Source: Candidatus Ratteibacteria bacterium (GTDB lineage Bacteria; CAIJMQ01). From it: 8,801 nt of DNA. The position numbers and the translations under genes are program-made. The notes under the pieces are model-generated. The model was not told the DNA's origin and did not search any database. It saw nothing but the letters and a program-made list of their open reading frames with translations. This document shows positions 1 through 6,090 of this stretch, piece after piece. The stretch covers positions 1-8,801 of the forward strand of contig JAQURI010000055.1 in assembly GCA_028715665.1 (NCBI GenBank). Direction: 5' to 3'. The first letter of the stretch is position 1, and each line of letters opens with the position of its first letter.

Positions 1-45
1 CCCCTGAATCGCATTCAAATAAAGCCAATTTTCTAAATTTCCCAT
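1..45 (-). CDS. dprA: Probable DprA (DNA-processing protein) N-terminus, cut by the window edge
   Basis: Only the first 15 codons are visible, reading MGNLENWLYLNAIQG and running open to base 1. A start of the form 'xxxWLxLNxIxG' is typical of DprA/Smf, the protein that loads RecA onto incoming single-stranded DNA in transformation; this is recognition from a very short stretch. The ATG lies 10 bases after the tsaD stop codon, which implies one transcript with tsaD. No strong Shine-Dalgarno is visible before it. Location next to tsaD is compatible with a dprA assignment, but another protein starting similarly cannot be excluded without the sequence beyond the window. Confidence 0.5.
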   Translation of the reverse strand, partial: MGNLENWLYLNAIQG

Positions 46-55
46 CTTTGAATTT

Positions 56-1045
56 CTAATTTGGTTTTGCATCTAAAGATAAGGAAGAGACGATATCTTT
101 TCTAAACATCCAATAGCCCAAACCCGCGACCATCGCGGCATTATCGGTGCACAATTTAAGTTGGTTCGGAAAATAAACTTTTAAATCTTTTCTGTTTGCT
201 TCGTTTTGCATTTTTATACGAACCCTTGAATTTGCGGCGACACCTCCGCCTACGACTATCGCTTCTGTCTTTTTATACTCTGCGGCAAGGATTGTTTTTT
301 TAACGAGGGCGTCGACTATTGCTTCCTGAAAACTTGCGGCTATATCCGGAAGTTCTTTTTTAGTGATTTTGCCTTTTTTTTCTACATATCTAAGAAGCGA
401 AGTCTTAAGCCCGGAGAAACTGAAATCGAAAGGATTTTCCAATTTAGCGCGCGGGAAATTTATTGTGGAAGGATTTCCGGTTTTGCTTATTCTGTCTATA
501 ACAGGTCCGCCGGGATAACCTAATTTCAAAATTTGCGCCCCTTTATCGAATGCTTCACCGCAGGCATCATCTCTTGTCTGTCCCAAAAAAGAATAATCCA
601 GGAAGTCTTTGACGTAGAAAAGCGATGTGTGCCCGCCCGATATTATTAGTCCGATATACGGGAATTTTATTTTGTGGCCTTCAAGAAAATTTGCGTAAAG
701 ATGCGCTTCTATATGATTTATTCCTATAAGCGGAACAGATAGACCGTATGAAAGCGATTTTGCGAACTCAACGCCTGTAAGCAGCGAGCCGGCAAGCCCA
801 GGCCCGTAAGTTACGGCTATCGCATCTATTTGCGAAGAATTTATCTTTGCCCGTTTAATTGCTTCTCTTGTAACCCAGCCGATACTTTCCAATTGCTTGC
901 GGGAAGCCAATTCCGGAACGACCCCTCCGAAAGGAGCATGAATTTCATCTTGCGAAGTTATTATGTTCGATAAAACTATTTTCCCATTTTCTACGACCGA
1001 AGCGGATGTTTCGTCGCAGGAAGTTTCTATTCCGAGAATTAACAT
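56..1045 (-). CDS. tsaD: tRNA N6-adenosine threonylcarbamoyltransferase TsaD (Kae1/YgjD/Gcp family)
   Basis: This 329-residue protein matches TsaD, which transfers the threonylcarbamoyl group from TC-AMP to adenosine 37 of ANN-decoding tRNAs (t6A), working in the cytoplasm with TsaB and TsaE. The N-terminus ILGIETSCDETSASVV (residues 3-18) is the family signature. The metal-binding HxxxH is HIEAH at residues 111-115, and the third metal ligand is probably D301 in CTDNAAM. The ASKHA-fold nucleotide-binding loops appear as SGGHTSL (136-142), the DDACGEAFDKGA segment (159-170) and GGGVAANSRVR (266-276). Length is slightly below the usual 335-345 but no domain is missing. The ATG start follows the deacetylase stop codon with no bases between (TAA-ATG) and has no clear Shine-Dalgarno, so translation is probably coupled to the upstream gene. 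tsaB, tsaC and tsaE are not in the window. Confidence 0.97.
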   Translation of the reverse strand: MLILGIETSCDETSASVVENGKIVLSNIITSQDEIHAPFGGVVPELASRKQLESIGWVTREAIKRAKINSSQIDAIAVTYGPGLAGSLLTGVEFAKSLSYGLSVPLIGINHIEAHLYANFLEGHKIKFPYIGLIISGGHTSLFYVKDFLDYSFLGQTRDDACGEAFDKGAQILKLGYPGGPVIDRISKTGNPSTINFPRAKLENPFDFSFSGLKTSLLRYVEKKGKITKKELPDIAASFQEAIVDALVKKTILAAEYKKTEAIVVGGGVAANSRVRIKMQNEANRKDLKVYFPNQLKLCTDNAAMVAGLGYWMFRKDIVSSLSLDAKPN

Positions 1046-2131
1046 TTATTTTTCAAGCAGTTGTGAAACAGGTACTATTTTTATCCCTTCTGTCTCTATT
1101 TCGGGGAGCGCTTTTTTAAGGGCGTTTAATGTTGCTTGACTTGGATGCGCTATACCTATGGCTTGTCCGTTCGATAATGCTTGGGAAATCAGTTCGTCAA
1201 TTTGTTCGGATATATATTTTTCGTCTTTTTTATTATCGAGGAAAATGTCCCTTTCGAGATATTCCAATCCTTTTGCAATTGCTATTTTTTTAGCGGTGGA
1301 ATCGGGTGTTGTTAAACTATTTATAAAAAACATATTTTCTTTTTTTAGGATATCCAATAATTCGGATACTGTTTCTTCGTTCTCCATGCCTTTTGAGCCC
1401 TCATGGTTATTTATTCCTTTTGCGTAAGGAATGGTTTTCAAGTTTTGTTTTAAAATCGATTTAATTTCTTCTTTGCTCATTTCTTCCGTAATCAGTCCCT
1501 GAATCGTATTATAATCGGCATTTTTGGATTCAAGAGGCTGGTGCATTAGCACTTCAAACCCTGAATTATGAGCCGTCTCAGCCGTTTTTAACGAATCTTT
1601 TTGACGCGGAAGGATGGAGATCGTCAACGGATAAGAAAGTTTCAATATTTCTTTCTCAATTTCTCTGCCGTAACCCATGTCGTCGATTATTATCGCTATT
1701 TTGGGCAGTAGGTCTTTACTTATAACCAAAGAGTGCGTAGCAATGTTTTCTTTCCCCAGTGTTATTTGCAGCTTCCGTCCGCCTTCAAGGAAATTATAAG
1801 ACAAGATTTTTCCACCTGTCTGTCTTGTTTTTTTATCTATATCTTTCAGAATTTCGTTTAAAGAAATGGACTGCGGTATTACAAATTCTTCATGGATTTG
1901 TATCCATTTTTCTTTTCCCTGTGATGTTTTTTCTTCCCAATATTTTTTTACTATGTTTTCTTCCGTTATTCCGAAATTGACAAGTGCCTTGTTGAGAGAT
2001 TTTTCCACAAGAGAGGATAGGGTTTCGCCCCGTGTCGGATACATTTTCTTCTGATGAAGCGTTCCCCAGATGAACATTTCTACGATTAGCAATGCCAGAA
2101 GCCCGAATATTAAAACTTTTTTATTGTTCAT
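1046..2131 (-). CDS. Divergent polysaccharide deacetylase family protein (YibQ/DUF610 type), probably membrane-anchored
   Basis: The 361-residue product has a short cytoplasmic N-terminus, one hydrophobic segment at about residues 6-23 (signal anchor or uncleaved signal), a variable linker, and from about residue 143 a divergent polysaccharide deacetylase domain. Family marks are IAIIIDDMGYG (145-155, with the DD pair), ISILPRQ (171-177), EVLMHQPLE (193-201), GINNHEGS (239-246), ERDIFLDN (293-300) and IGIAHPSQATL (325-335). The aspartates and histidines suggest a metal site, but the family's substrate is not established; cell-wall glycan remodelling is an inference from location and neighbours. 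I chose the ATG at 2131; a TTG two codons upstream (2137) would add two residues, and neither has a Shine-Dalgarno. The gene follows the CtpA-type protease, an arrangement known from envC-ctpA-yibQ loci. The usual 'DSRT' motif reads NSLT here (271-274). Confidence 0.87.
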   Translation of the reverse strand: MNNKKVLIFGLLALLIVEMFIWGTLHQKKMYPTRGETLSSLVEKSLNKALVNFGITEENIVKKYWEEKTSQGKEKWIQIHEEFVIPQSISLNEILKDIDKKTRQTGGKILSYNFLEGGRKLQITLGKENIATHSLVISKDLLPKIAIIIDDMGYGREIEKEILKLSYPLTISILPRQKDSLKTAETAHNSGFEVLMHQPLESKNADYNTIQGLITEEMSKEEIKSILKQNLKTIPYAKGINNHEGSKGMENEETVSELLDILKKENMFFINSLTTPDSTAKKIAIAKGLEYLERDIFLDNKKDEKYISEQIDELISQALSNGQAIGIAHPSQATLNALKKALPEIETEGIKIVPVSQLLEK

Positions 2132-2140
2132 TTTCAAAAT

Positions 2141-2226
2141 CAGAATACAGATGTCAGAAGTCAGAACACAGAAAAAGATTTATATTTTTTTACTGTCATC
2201 TGTTTTCTGTCGTCTGTTCTCTGTTC
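2141..2226. repeat. Degenerate CAGAA/TCTG-rich inverted repeat spanning the ctpA stop and the following intergenic gap
   Basis: The left part is a run of CAGAA/CAGAT-like units, and the right part is the inverse, TCTG/CTGT-like units. The best-paired arms are 2155-2172 and 2199-2216, which agree at 15 of 18 positions as an inverted repeat, with a 26-base AT-rich spacer. The right arm is translated as the last six CtpA residues (QTTENR), and the stop codon (2196-2198) sits at the edge of the spacer. There is no T-run after the stem on the minus strand, so it does not look like an intrinsic terminator. Such short purine-rich units are often dispersed in genomes; whether this one is dispersed here cannot be told from one window. 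Confidence 0.6.
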
Positions 2227-3422
2227 CCTTCCAGATATTCGACTGCTTTTCTAATCTGCGGGTCTTTTTCTATATCAAACTTTTGGTATCCTGCAGCAAT
2301 AAATTCTTTTATCTGTTTTTTCTCTGCTTTTGAGATTTCTACTTCTATATCCGGTGCTATGCCTTTGCCTTCTATCGATTCGCCTCTGGGTATATAGTAA
2401 TATGCGGTAGTAAGTCTTAAAGAATAGTCCTTGTCAATCTCGATTATAGACTGGACGGACCCCTTACCGAATGTTTTTGTCCCTATGATTACGGCTCTGT
2501 TATTGTCTCTTAATGCGCCTGCCACTATTTCCGAAGCGCTGGCACTTCCTCCATTCACCAGTATAACGATATTATCGGTTGCCGGAAGGATGGAATTATT
2601 TTGGGCATAATATTTTTTTTCGTCTTTTTCATCTCTGCCTTTCGTGTAAACTATTAGCGCCCCTTTAGGCAGGAAGAGATCCGATATCTGTATGGATGAT
2701 TCCAGAAAACCTCCCGGATTATTTCTTAAATCCATTATTATAGATTTAGCCCCTTTGTTCTGTAACTCTAACACGGCTTCTTTAAGCCGTTGAAAAGTAT
2801 CTTCTCTAAAAGCTGTAACGCGTATATAGCCGATATTATCGCTTAATATACTGGCATCTTTGACGCTTTTTATATGGATTACTTCTCTGGTAAGTTCGAA
2901 TGTAAGCAAGTCTTCTTCGCCTTCCCGAAAGACTTTAATCGTTACTTTTGTGCCCGGAGTGCCTCTTAGTTTTTGTGCCGCTTTCCACGTGGACCACCCC
3001 TTTGTCGGCTCACCGTCGATTTCAGTGATTTTGTCCCCGGATTCTATGCCTGCGCGAAAAGCCGGCGTGTCTTCTATCGGAGAAATTACCATGACTATAT
3101 TGTCTTGAAGAGTTATTACCATTCCGACGCCTTCCAGTTCTCCCTTTGTTTCAACTTCAAATTCTTTTTTTATTTCAGGCGTCATAAATTGGGAATAAGG
3201 GTCCAGAGAAGTTACCATTCCTTCAATGGAACTATTTATTAGTTCTTTTGTCCCTATCTCTTTGACGTGTTTTTGCTGGATGGTTGCTATAACTTTGGCT
3301 AAAAGTTCCAGTTGCGGATAAATTTCTTCTTCTGCAATGGAGTCCCTTGGAGGGATATCTCCTATTGTAAATATGAGGAGAAAAAACAAAAAAAACACTA
3401 ATACATATCTAATTGGTTTCAT
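2196..3422 (-). CDS. ctpA: Carboxyl-terminal processing protease, S41 family (CtpA/Prc type)
   Basis: The 408-residue protein is an S41 serine protease, which in this family cleaves exported proteins near their C-terminus. Residues 7-21 are a hydrophobic signal or anchor, so the enzyme acts outside the cytoplasmic membrane. An N-terminal helical region (about 35-90, with LDPYSQFM at 73-80) leads into a PDZ domain (about 92-180) and then the protease core. The catalytic serine is expected at S295 in NGGSASASE, with lysine K320 and glutamine Q324 in FGKGSVQ; the 25-residue Ser-Lys spacing fits characterised members. The substrate-side motif DLRNNPGG is at 231-238. The ATG is fixed by the signal segment. 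It has no Shine-Dalgarno, only an A-rich 13-base leader after a strong hairpin. The last residues (about 401-408, REQTTENR) are encoded by a repeat and are unlikely to be conserved. The deacetylase follows, 64 bases downstream. Confidence 0.95.
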   Translation of the reverse strand: MKPIRYVLVFFLFFLLIFTIGDIPPRDSIAEEEIYPQLELLAKVIATIQQKHVKEIGTKELINSSIEGMVTSLDPYSQFMTPEIKKEFEVETKGELEGVGMVITLQDNIVMVISPIEDTPAFRAGIESGDKITEIDGEPTKGWSTWKAAQKLRGTPGTKVTIKVFREGEEDLLTFELTREVIHIKSVKDASILSDNIGYIRVTAFREDTFQRLKEAVLELQNKGAKSIIMDLRNNPGGFLESSIQISDLFLPKGALIVYTKGRDEKDEKKYYAQNNSILPATDNIVILVNGGSASASEIVAGALRDNNRAVIIGTKTFGKGSVQSIIEIDKDYSLRLTTAYYYIPRGESIEGKGIAPDIEVEISKAEKKQIKEFIAAGYQKFDIEKDPQIRKAVEYLEGNREQTTENR

Positions 3423-3435
3423 TTTTTATTTATTT

Positions 3436-3479
3436 ATCCCCACACCAAAGTTTTTGTAAAGATTTTTTGGTGTGGGGAT
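3436..3479 (-). other. Perfect 14-bp RNA hairpin between the bS22-like gene and ctpA
   Basis: Bases 3436-3449 and 3466-3479 are perfect reverse complements (ATCCCCACACCAAA on one side), with a 16-base loop. On the transcribed strand the hairpin begins 5 bases after the bS22-like stop codon and ends 13 bases before the ctpA ATG. The bases after it on that strand are AAATAAATAAAAA, not a T-run, so it does not meet the usual intrinsic terminator pattern. A role in protecting the 3' end of the upstream message, in partial termination, or in limiting ctpA translation is possible; the sequence does not decide among these. Confidence 0.7.
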
Positions 3480-3484
3480 GTATT

Positions 3485-3577
3485 TTATCTTCTGGTCTTA
3501 TGTCTATCCCGTTTTCTTCTTTTTTTCAACTTATGGGTAGACATTTTCTTTCTCTTTCTTTTTCTGCCGCAAGGCAT
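3485..3577 (-). CDS. Small, highly basic ribosomal protein, bS22/mS38-like (AURKAIP1/COX24 domain)
   Basis: This 30-residue gene begins with ATG at 3577 and ends with TAA at 3485. The product has 18 Lys/Arg and 2 His among 30 residues and contains RKRKRKKMSTHKLKKRRK (5-22), followed by an arginine/histidine-rich end. The pattern K-R-x-K-M-S-x-H-K-x-K-K-R-x-R is that of the AURKAIP1/COX24 domain, known from mitochondrial mS38 and mycobacterial bS22, small proteins of the ribosomal small subunit. From family knowledge it probably binds 16S rRNA. A strong Shine-Dalgarno (AAGGAGGG) sits at proper distance, supporting real and efficient translation. A terminator-like hairpin precedes the gene and a perfect hairpin follows it, which hints at its own expression level. 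The main alternative is another short basic ribosomal protein; the conserved MSxHKxKKR core makes bS22/mS38 the best call. Confidence 0.85.
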   Translation of the reverse strand: MPCGRKRKRKKMSTHKLKKRRKRDRHKTRR

Positions 3578-3582
3578 ATTGG

Positions 3583-3590
3583 CCCTCCTT
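3583..3590 (-). promoter_or_regulatory. Strong Shine-Dalgarno of the bS22-like gene
   Basis: The transcribed strand reads AAGGAGGG followed by CCAAT and then the ATG at 3577. This is the closest match to the anti-Shine-Dalgarno consensus among the genes in the window, where argF, ctpA, the deacetylase and tsaD show none. It is good evidence that the 30-codon frame is a real gene. Confidence 0.85.
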
Positions 3591-3595
3591 TTTCT

Positions 3596-3651
3596 AAAAA
3601 AGTAAAAAGCAGAGAGTAGAAAGCATTTGAAAACACTCTATTCCCTGCTTT
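3596..3651 (-). terminator. Terminator-like hairpin after dnaJ
   Basis: On the transcribed strand, bases 3651-3645 (AAAGCAG) pair with 3612-3606 (CTGCTTT). Then a G-U pair and two short paired blocks (3643-3642 with 3615-3614; 3640-3637 with 3620-3617) continue, separated by one A-C mismatch. The loop is 16 bases. After the stem the strand reads TTACTTTTTT, an imperfect T-tract. It begins 35 bases beyond the dnaJ stop, a normal place for a terminator, and ends just before the Shine-Dalgarno of the bS22-like gene. That leaves no room for a promoter between them, so it may be leaky, or the next gene's promoter lies in or before the hairpin. Confidence 0.5.
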
Positions 3652-3685
3652 GTCTGTTTAATTTTTACTGTTTTACTTTGCATTT

Positions 3686-4807
3686 TTAACGGGATAAATT
3701 TTCTAATAATTTATCCAGGAATCTTTTTCTGTGAGGAACGTTCTTTTCAGTTTCTAATTTTGCAAATTCCTGCAGAAGCCTTTTTTGTTCTTTGCTTAAA
3801 TTTACCGGCGTTTCCACGAGCAACCTCACATATTGGTCTCCGTAAACGTAGCTATTAAGATTCGGCATTCCTTTTCCTCTCAAACGAAAAGTTTTTCCGT
3901 TTTGCGTGCCCGGAGGAACTTGCATATTTGTTTTCCCGTCTAATGTCGGGATTTCTATTTCTCCCCCCAAACAGGCTGTCGTTATGGAAATCGGTATATC
4001 AGTAATTATATCATCATCTTTTCTTTGAAAGAAGTGGTCTTCGCCAACATGTATGAAAACATAAAGGTTTCCCGGCAAACTGCCCTTTACGGCTCCTTCA
4101 CCTTCGCCTTTGATTTTAAGACGTGCTCCTGTATCGACACCCTTAGGGATATTGACTGTGATTTTCTTTGATTTTTTTATTTTCCCTCTGCCGCGGCAAT
4201 TACGACATGGAGTTGTTATTATTTTCCCTTCACCGCCGCATCTGGAGCATGTGTGTCTTACGATTATACCTATAAATCCTTGTTGGAAAGTAGTTTCGCC
4301 TTTTCCGTGGCATTCGGGGCAAATTTGCGTACTCGTTCCCGGTTCACTTCCTTCTCCCTTGCAATGCGGACAAGTTTCGTTTTTCGATATGGTAATTTCT
4401 TTGATTACGCCTGTAAATGCTTCCTTCAAAGAAATTCTTAAATCATACCGCAGGTCTGCGCTTCTGCGGGTCCTATGATGGGGGGTTACTCCGAAAAAAG
4501 AATCAAAAATGTCATGGATATCCGTAAAAATATTCGATGAAAAGATATCGGAAAAATCGCTGAATCCCCTGAATCCGCTGCCCTGAAGCCCGGCGTGTCC
4601 AAACTGGTCATAGATTTGTCTTTTTTCCGTATCGGACAGAACAGCGTATGCTTCGGATATTTCTTTGAATTTTTCTTCTGCTTCTTTGTTGCCGAAATTC
4701 CTGTCAGGATGGTGTTGAAGCGCGGCTTTTCTGTAAGCTTTTTTTATCTCGTCCGCGGAACAGTCGCGGCTTACGCCTAAAACTTCATAATAATCTTTTT
4801 TAGTCAT
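3686..4807 (-). CDS. dnaJ: Chaperone protein DnaJ (Hsp40, class A)
   Basis: The 373-residue product is a complete class A J-protein, the co-chaperone that stimulates DnaK ATPase and delivers unfolded clients in the cytoplasm. The J domain occupies about residues 5-70 with HPD at 33-35. A Gly/Phe-type segment follows (about 72-106), here fairly glycine-poor and rich in D, F, S and I. Four zinc-binding CxxCxGxG repeats lie at 146-153 (CPHCKGEG), 163-170 (CPECHGKG), 187-194 (CSRCGGEG) and 201-208 (CRNCRGRG). Two C-terminal client-binding domains and a dimerisation end complete it; length is normal. The ATG at 4807 has AGAGG nine bases upstream. It lies 45 bases after argG, so it may share the arginine transcript; dnaK and grpE are not in the window, and I see no CIRCE-type operator in the gap. 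Confidence 0.97.
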   Translation of the reverse strand: MTKKDYYEVLGVSRDCSADEIKKAYRKAALQHHPDRNFGNKEAEEKFKEISEAYAVLSDTEKRQIYDQFGHAGLQGSGFRGFSDFSDIFSSNIFTDIHDIFDSFFGVTPHHRTRRSADLRYDLRISLKEAFTGVIKEITISKNETCPHCKGEGSEPGTSTQICPECHGKGETTFQQGFIGIIVRHTCSRCGGEGKIITTPCRNCRGRGKIKKSKKITVNIPKGVDTGARLKIKGEGEGAVKGSLPGNLYVFIHVGEDHFFQRKDDDIITDIPISITTACLGGEIEIPTLDGKTNMQVPPGTQNGKTFRLRGKGMPNLNSYVYGDQYVRLLVETPVNLSKEQKRLLQEFAKLETEKNVPHRKRFLDKLLENLSR

Positions 4808-4852
4808 TGATTTTTGCCTCTACAGATTAAAAAACGGAATGCTTTTTAAAAT

Positions 4853-6061
4853 CTATTTTTTCTTTCTTTTCGCTCCCGTTTTTTTGAGAGCTTGGATTTT
4901 TAGCGGCAATCCGAAAAGCTCTATAAATCCTTTTGCGGATTGATGGCTAAAAATATCCTGAGGAGAATATGTTGCCATTTTTTCGTTATAAAGCGAATTA
5001 AGCGATTTTCTCCCCGCTACGATGCAATTCCCTTTATGAAGTTTTAGAGTGACCTCGCCTGTCGTTTTCTTATGGATACTGTTCAAAAATGCGTCGAGAG
5101 CGCCTTTTAGGGGTGAATACCACAGCCCGTAATAAACCAACTCGGCATATTTGTTCGATATCATTTCTTTAAAGTGTAGAGTCTCTCTGTCAAGGACGAG
5201 AGATTCTATTTCCTCTAAGGCTTTATTCAGAATGACGGCGGCAGGCGCTTCGTATAATTCCCTACTTTTTATTCCGATGAGCCTATTTTCTACCATGTCA
5301 ATTCTTCCTATTCCGTGTTTAGCCCCGATATTTTTTAGTTTTTCTATCAAAGAAACAAAATCGTATTTTTTGCCGTTTAATTTTTTAGGCATCCCTCTCT
5401 CGAAATATATTTTTATATATTGCGGCTGGGAAAGGCTTTTATGAATGGAGTTTGTAATCGTCCATGCGTCTTCCGGAGGCTCTACGTTGGGATCTTCCAG
5501 AATACCGCATTCTATCGAGGTCCCCCAGATATTTTCGTCTATGCTGTACGGGCTTTTCTTTGTAACGGAAACAGAAATATTATGTTTTTTTGCGTATTCT
5601 ATTTCTTCTGCTCTTGACTTCATTTTCCATTCTCTCAACGGAGCGATTATTTTCAAATGCGGCGCGAGAGAAAATATAGTCAGTTCGAATCTGACCTGGT
5701 CATTGCCTTTTCCGCTGCATCCGTGAGCTACGGAATCAGCACCCTCTTTTTTTGCTATTTCAACCAGTCTTTTTGCTATTAATGGTCTTGATAAGGCCGT
5801 GGCAAGAGGATATTTCCCTTCATACAGCGCGCCTGCTTTTAATGCTGGCAGTATGAATTCTTTAGCGAAAACTTTTCTCAAATCTTCCACATACACTTTT
5901 AGTGCGCCTGTCTTTTTTGCTTTTTCCTCTAAACCCGCGGAATCTATCCCTTTGCCGATATTAGCTGTGTATGTTATGACTTTTGCTTTATATTTGTCCT
6001 GAAGCCACTTTAAGGCAACAGAAGTATCCAATCCCCCCGAATAAGCTAAAACTATTTTCAT
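4853..6061 (-). CDS. argG: Argininosuccinate synthase
   Basis: The 402-residue enzyme joins citrulline and aspartate using ATP to give argininosuccinate, the next-to-last step of arginine synthesis. The ATP-pyrophosphatase loop is AYSGGLDTS at residues 6-14. The HGCSGKGNDQVRFE segment at 113-126 is the citrulline/aspartate-site signature, and YSIDENIWG at 172-180 is also family-typical. Length fits the usual ~400. The end is a basic tail (AKRKKK). The ATG at 6061 is supported by an AGGGG sequence at 6070-6074, eight bases upstream, and by the family's normal N-terminus. It follows argF by 29 bases. argH, which often follows argG, is absent here and dnaJ comes next. Confidence 0.98.
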   Translation of the reverse strand: MKIVLAYSGGLDTSVALKWLQDKYKAKVITYTANIGKGIDSAGLEEKAKKTGALKVYVEDLRKVFAKEFILPALKAGALYEGKYPLATALSRPLIAKRLVEIAKKEGADSVAHGCSGKGNDQVRFELTIFSLAPHLKIIAPLREWKMKSRAEEIEYAKKHNISVSVTKKSPYSIDENIWGTSIECGILEDPNVEPPEDAWTITNSIHKSLSQPQYIKIYFERGMPKKLNGKKYDFVSLIEKLKNIGAKHGIGRIDMVENRLIGIKSRELYEAPAAVILNKALEEIESLVLDRETLHFKEMISNKYAELVYYGLWYSPLKGALDAFLNSIHKKTTGEVTLKLHKGNCIVAGRKSLNSLYNEKMATYSPQDIFSHQSAKGFIELFGLPLKIQALKKTGAKRKKK

Positions 6062-6090
6062 TTTGTTTTCCCCTATATTAATTCTACTTT

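Noticed and set aside
2155..2216. The CAGAA inverted repeat as the intrinsic terminator of ctpA
   Set aside because: There is no T-run after the stem on the transcribed strand, the loop is long and AT-rich, and part of the stem is inside the coding sequence.
3436..3479. The 14-bp hairpin as a standard rho-independent terminator for the minus strand
   Set aside because: The bases that follow on that strand are A-rich, without a T-tract, so it is listed only as a hairpin of unknown role.
3594..3683. A 29-codon minus-strand frame right after dnaJ (starts MQSKTVKIKQ, ends CFLLF)
   Set aside because: It has no Shine-Dalgarno, its sequence is simply the terminator-like hairpin and its low-complexity flanks read in frame, and it matches no family I know.
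4110..4478. A 122-codon plus-strand frame opposite the dnaJ zinc-finger region
   Set aside because: The cysteine-rich dnaJ repeats on the other strand explain the base pattern; no start signal or family match is visible.
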